Positions 61,133 to 64,000 of a stretch of 64,000 nucleotides of DNA are shown in pieces (positions within the stretch are counted from its first letter, which is position 1; every line of letters starts with the position of its first letter). The position numbers and the translations under genes are program-made. The DNA comes from Hyphomonas neptunium ATCC 15444 (GTDB lineage: Bacteria; Pseudomonadota; Alphaproteobacteria; Caulobacterales; Hyphomonadaceae). The notes below the pieces were generated by a model that worked only from the letters and a program-made list of their open reading frames with translations, was not told the origin of the DNA and made no database searches. Location: contig NC_008358.1 in NCBI RefSeq assembly GCF_000013025.1, positions 1,550,001-1,614,000 on the forward strand. Direction: 5' to 3'.

Positions 61133-62275
61133 CTACTTTCGCTTTTGACGCTTATGTTTCGTCAGGAACTGATGGATGATTTCAGCTGCGCGCGCAGAAG
61201 GTGTTGTCTCGGCAGGGGCAATAGCTGCGGCGAAACCGGCCTGTTGAGCCGGCATGAAGTCTGAATGATCTGCATGCGCAGACTTGATACATTCGAGTGT
61301 TTCCGCAGGAGACTTCGCTACCTTTCCGAACGTCCAGTGGCGATAGAATGGGTTGTTACTCCAATCCGTAGTCTGAACATCTATGAATACGCAGGGTTTG
61401 GGCGTCCTTAGAAATTCATACACCTGGCTGCTGACATCGCCCACATAGATGTCGGCAGCCCTCGTGTAATCCATATTGATGGAGTGCAGACTGCCTCCAT
61501 CAAAGCGGAGATTGGGCCGCACGAAAGAGCGCGACAGCTCGTCAAATAGCCGGCGGCCTTTACCCCGCAATCTCAGATGGGGCGCAATGATGAAGTTAAA
61601 TTCCGGTGTGGATGAAAATCGCTCCAATAGTTCGGGACCGAATGCGATCCATGAGCCAAGGTTTGTGTCAAAGTGCGGATTGTACAGCACAACCGGCAGA
61701 TCATTTTCAAAGAATTTTGGGGGCGTTTCTGGCAGAACATCAAACTTGCAATACCCGATGACATGGCATGTCTCAGCGGTCGCGAGTTTGTAATTCAGGA
61801 AAGCGTCATAATCCTTCTTGCCGGCGACAAAGACAAGATCAAACAACCGTATACGGCCTTCATATCCCTGGGCGCGATCGCCGGCTCCATGGAGAATGTG
61901 GACCAGTGACGGGCAGCGTTTTCCCAGAATCCTGCGCAATACAGTAGATGTGCGCTCCGGTGTAAGGATCGCATCGTACTGAGAGATCCGTATCAGGCTG
62001 AGAAGCAGGTTTGGCAGCCGGGGCGGGCACTGGTAGATAGGCCTGTGTTTATTGAACAGGGGCGCGCGAACGATCTGGCTTGCCAGTTCGGGGGCGTGGC
62101 TGGCGATCAGGCGTTCATGCCAGTCCGTTGCAACAAGAATATCCGTTTTGATCCCGGAGCGGAATAGTTCTCTGGCTGGACCAAGAATATGGAGCAGTTG
62201 ATGCGCCTCACCAATCGCCAAAACCAGGACGCTTGGATTGAGAAGGGGCGTCATTGATGGATTGCCTGTCTCCAT
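61133..62275 (-). CDS. TagB/SpsB-like transferase (CDP-glycerol glycerophosphotransferase-like)
   Basis: About 373-380 residues; ATG 62254 (MTPLLNPSVLVLAIGEAHQ) or 62275. GT-B-like features: LVLAIGEAHQLLHILGPA, LVHILHGAGDRAQGYEGRI, VVLYNPHFDTNLGSWIAFGP, FNFIIAPHLRLRG and AADIYVGDVSSQVYEFLRTP, the last being the characteristic D-(V/I)-S-S/D-x-x-x-E site. Members transfer a glycerol-phosphate or other polyol phosphate. It is the downstream gene of the cytidylyl/HAD/CDP-alcohol cluster, which supports phosphodiester-linked product synthesis. Confidence 0.75.
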   Translation of the reverse strand: METGNPSMTPLLNPSVLVLAIGEAHQLLHILGPARELFRSGIKTDILVATDWHERLIASHAPELASQIVRAPLFNKHRPIYQCPPRLPNLLLSLIRISQYDAILTPERTSTVLRRILGKRCPSLVHILHGAGDRAQGYEGRIRLFDLVFVAGKKDYDAFLNYKLATAETCHVIGYCKFDVLPETPPKFFENDLPVVLYNPHFDTNLGSWIAFGPELLERFSSTPEFNFIIAPHLRLRGKGRRLFDELSRSFVRPNLRFDGGSLHSINMDYTRAADIYVGDVSSQVYEFLRTPKPCVFIDVQTTDWSNNPFYRHWTFGKVAKSPAETLECIKSAHADHSDFMPAQQAGFAAAIAPAETTPSARAAEIIHQFLTKHKRQKRK

Positions 62276-62282
62276 CCTGATT

Positions 62283-63005
62283 TCAAAATCCGATCTCTTT
62301 CAACGCATTGAAATCTTCGACTGTATCAACTTCAGCCCAGAGATGACCTTTGATCAGGACAGTTTCGACACTGCCGCTGCCGGCGCTTGCAATGGCGTTA
62401 ATTGCCTTGAGAAACCATGCGTGGATGCCGTCTTGAGTGCGCATCATCTGCTCCAGCTTTTCCCGGAAGACCTCCGGGCCTTTGCCTGCAAAACGCAGGA
62501 TGCCAATGGATTCTGCGTGAACGTCTGGCGGGAGAAGAGTTTTCCCTATGCCTGTCAGCGTGGTCCCGGACAGGGTGACTTTCATATCGTCCTGATCATA
62601 AACGGCCTTCTGGTCAATGGTCACCAGAATTGGGGCCGGTGGCGCGGCGATAACCTTCTCGATTAGCTCCTGGGAAAACAGAGTGTCTCCATTGATAAGG
62701 AGAAAATCATCATCCATCTGTTCCCGGACCATCCAGCAGCTCGCCAGATTATCCGCTACCTGAAAGAAGGGGTTGAAGAACGGCATGGCCTTGAGCGGAC
62801 CCGTGCGACGAGCAAGCTCTGCCTCGACAAGATTGGGAAGAAAGCCGGTCACCACAGTCACATCGCGGATGCCTGCGGCTTCGAGCGTGTCGAGCTGATA
62901 CCCAAGCAGCGTCGTGGCCTGAACCGGTAGCAGGCATTTCGGACGGGATTCGGTCAAAGGCAGAAGGCGAGAGCCGCGGCCGGCGCTCAGAAGAATGGCT
63001 TTCAT
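62283..63005 (-). CDS. Nucleotidyltransferase (sugar- or polyol-phosphate / phosphocholine cytidylyltransferase-like)
   Basis: 240 residues. The NTP loop KAILLSAGRGSRLLPLTESR is followed by PKCLLPVQATTLLGYQLD, and the metal site is in DFLLINGDTLF. The C-terminal part (SIGILRFAGKGPEVF, WAEVDTVEDFNALKE) resembles LicC-type phosphocholine cytidylyltransferases more than glucose-1-phosphate enzymes. It would make an activated CDP- (or NDP-) alcohol for the neighbouring CDP-alcohol transferase. It overlaps the HAD gene by 4 bases. Confidence 0.8.
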   Translation of the reverse strand: MKAILLSAGRGSRLLPLTESRPKCLLPVQATTLLGYQLDTLEAAGIRDVTVVTGFLPNLVEAELARRTGPLKAMPFFNPFFQVADNLASCWMVREQMDDDFLLINGDTLFSQELIEKVIAAPPAPILVTIDQKAVYDQDDMKVTLSGTTLTGIGKTLLPPDVHAESIGILRFAGKGPEVFREKLEQMMRTQDGIHAWFLKAINAIASAGSGSVETVLIKGHLWAEVDTVEDFNALKEIGF

Positions 63006-63682
63006 GCGGAAACAGTCACTTTGTCTGAAAGGAATCCAATTTCAACTGTGTTGAAGTCAGCAATGGTTATGTGGAGTTTCTGCGCCGCTTTCCTGAGTCC
63101 GGAGGACGGGTTCACCGCCACCGGAAAATCGGAATTCAGCAGCATGGGCAGGTCCGATACATGATCGCTGTAGGCAAATCCGGAACGGGAAATGCCGTGC
63201 GCTTCAATGCGAAGAAGCTTTTCGTGACCATAGCAGTTCGCCCCTGAAAGCAGCGGCGCGGACGGGCCTGACCAGTCCAAGCGGCTGGCAATCACTTCGT
63301 GGAAGCCGAGTGCCCGCGCCAGTTCGTCCGCAACCAGATCAACGGAGGCGGTTGCGATGATCAGCCGGTCACCGCGGTCGGCGTGCCATGCGATTGCTTC
63401 CAAGGCACCTGGCCGCAGGCCGGACTTTACCTCTTTGGAAATGAACGCAGCCGCCGCCGATTGCGCCTCAGCATGCGTCAGATGAGAGAGCGTTCTGAGG
63501 CTCAACACTTTAACAGAGTCGCGGCTGACAATGCCCAGCTTGTGGGCGGCACCTTGGGCCATAATGCGCAGAAGGAAAAGCCAGAATGTTGGCCGCCTCC
63601 AGTTCACGAAAATCAGGAAGCGGGTCCATGTCGCTTCGCGCGTGATAGTACGGTCCAGATCGAAAATGGCTGTTGCGGTCAT
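63002..63682 (-). CDS. HAD-superfamily (IB) phosphatase
   Basis: 226 residues. Motif I FDLDRTITREATWTRFL at residues 5-21; motif II in RLIIATASVDLVADELARAL; motif III/IV in SGFAYSDHVSDLPMLLNSD. Related to SerB-like phosphatases. It may remove phosphate from the product or substrate of the CDP-alcohol transferase just upstream (5-base gap). The longer frame to 63778 runs into that gene and is rejected. Confidence 0.82.
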   Translation of the reverse strand: MTATAIFDLDRTITREATWTRFLIFVNWRRPTFWLFLLRIMAQGAAHKLGIVSRDSVKVLSLRTLSHLTHAEAQSAAAAFISKEVKSGLRPGALEAIAWHADRGDRLIIATASVDLVADELARALGFHEVIASRLDWSGPSAPLLSGANCYGHEKLLRIEAHGISRSGFAYSDHVSDLPMLLNSDFPVAVNPSSGLRKAAQKLHITIADFNTVEIGFLSDKVTVSA

Positions 63683-63687
63683 GGGGA

Positions 63688-64000
63688 TCAGGCTTCCAGC
63701 CAGGATACGGGTGCTGAGCGCTGCAAGATGGCCTGGATCAGGCGCACGCCGTGGAACACAAGAAAGATGATCGTCCACACAGCGATTGCCACAAATCCCC
63801 AGCCCGGCTGGCCCAGCATTACAGCGACCATGAAGATTAGCATATTGGGATTTCGCCGCGCGGTGATTTCCCGCGCGAAACCGTCAATCGGCTGCCAGAC
63901 GTGAATGTGAAATCCGAACCGCCGGATGAATTCGCCTTCCTCCAGACGGTTGAGAACATAGCCAGCCAAAATGACTGCGAGTGAACCAAACAGAAGCGCT
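63688..64000 (-). CDS. CDP-alcohol phosphatidyltransferase family, C-terminal part (partial)
   Basis: The last 103 residues are visible; the gene runs off the right edge. EEGEFIRRFGFHIHVWQPIDG and TARRNPNMLIFMVAVMLGQP are characteristic of the CDP-alcohol phosphatidyltransferase proteins found beside sugar/polyol nucleotidyltransferases, and the end has two membrane segments. The catalytic D-G-x-x-A-R motif lies outside the window. Contiguous with HAD phosphatase, nucleotidyltransferase and TagB-like genes, so the four form one biosynthetic operon. Confidence 0.75.
   Translation of the reverse strand, partial: ALLFGSLAVILAGYVLNRLEEGEFIRRFGFHIHVWQPIDGFAREITARRNPNMLIFMVAVMLGQPGWGFVAIAVWTIIFLVFHGVRLIQAILQRSAPVSWLEA

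Overview
The window reads as a GC-rich alphaproteobacterial chromosome, possibly Hyphomonadaceae- or Rhodobacterales-like. The lineage is an inference from gene style and family resemblance only. Genes are dense and many overlap by ATGA or TGATG. The first and last genes are cut by the window edges.

Layout. (1) 1-5634 is a vitamin B12 uptake and salvage locus: the end of a TonB receptor, btuF, btuC, btuD, a cobQ that has lost its middle, cbiB/cobD, cobC and, convergent, cobU/cobP. (2) 6123-13262 is an accessory block: alkB, an outer-membrane protein, an NTF2-like exported protein, a NarX-type histidine kinase whose response regulator is cut off and abuts an N-terminally cut sbtA, sbtB, two small conserved proteins, two previously untracked small ORFs and a LysR regulator resembling OxyR. 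(3) 13868-20773 holds a truncated Fic gene and a ybhGFSR-cecR type efflux operon. (4) 20858-48455 is a large nitric oxide and nitrate respiration supercluster. It contains an NsrR-type repressor with a palindromic operator, a truncated globin, hemerythrins, NnrU, NnrS, almost the whole molybdenum-cofactor pathway (moaA, B, C, D, E, moeA, mobA), a B12-dependent ribonucleotide reductase (nrdJ), a cysteine-less Fnr/Dnr-type regulator, a fused narK1-narK2 and narGHJ-porin-narI-ppiC, then hemerythrin and carbonic anhydrase. (5) 48761-51949 has a diiron ferritin-like protein divergent from a TetR regulator, and an acyl-CoA dehydrogenase. (6) 52374-61104 has a GMC oxidoreductase with a hydroxyacyl-CoA dehydrogenase, a second moeA and an otsA-otsB-GH15 trehalose operon. 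(7) 61133-64000 is a minus-strand set (TagB-like transferase, nucleotidyltransferase, HAD phosphatase, CDP-alcohol phosphatidyltransferase) that suggests synthesis of a phosphodiester-linked surface or solute molecule.

How it works together. Three Fnr/Dnr-type boxes (TTGAT/C-N4-G/ATCAA) lie upstream of nrdJ, moaA and narK, so oxygen-free DNA precursor synthesis, cofactor synthesis and nitrate reduction look co-regulated. The B12 locus at the left edge would feed NrdJ. NsrR, globin, hemerythrins and NnrS fit defence against nitric oxide made during nitrate respiration.

The most unusual structural signal is a family of three same-orientation direct repeats near 6.0, 13.5 and 52.1 kb. They bracket region 2 and regions 3 to 5, that is, the whole nitrate block. 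The middle copy shares its left part with the first copy and its right end with the third, as expected of stacked site-specific insertions, but no integrase is present. Two clean internal deletions (cobQ; response regulator/sbtA) and a truncated fic show that the region has been remodelled, unless some are assembly artefacts.
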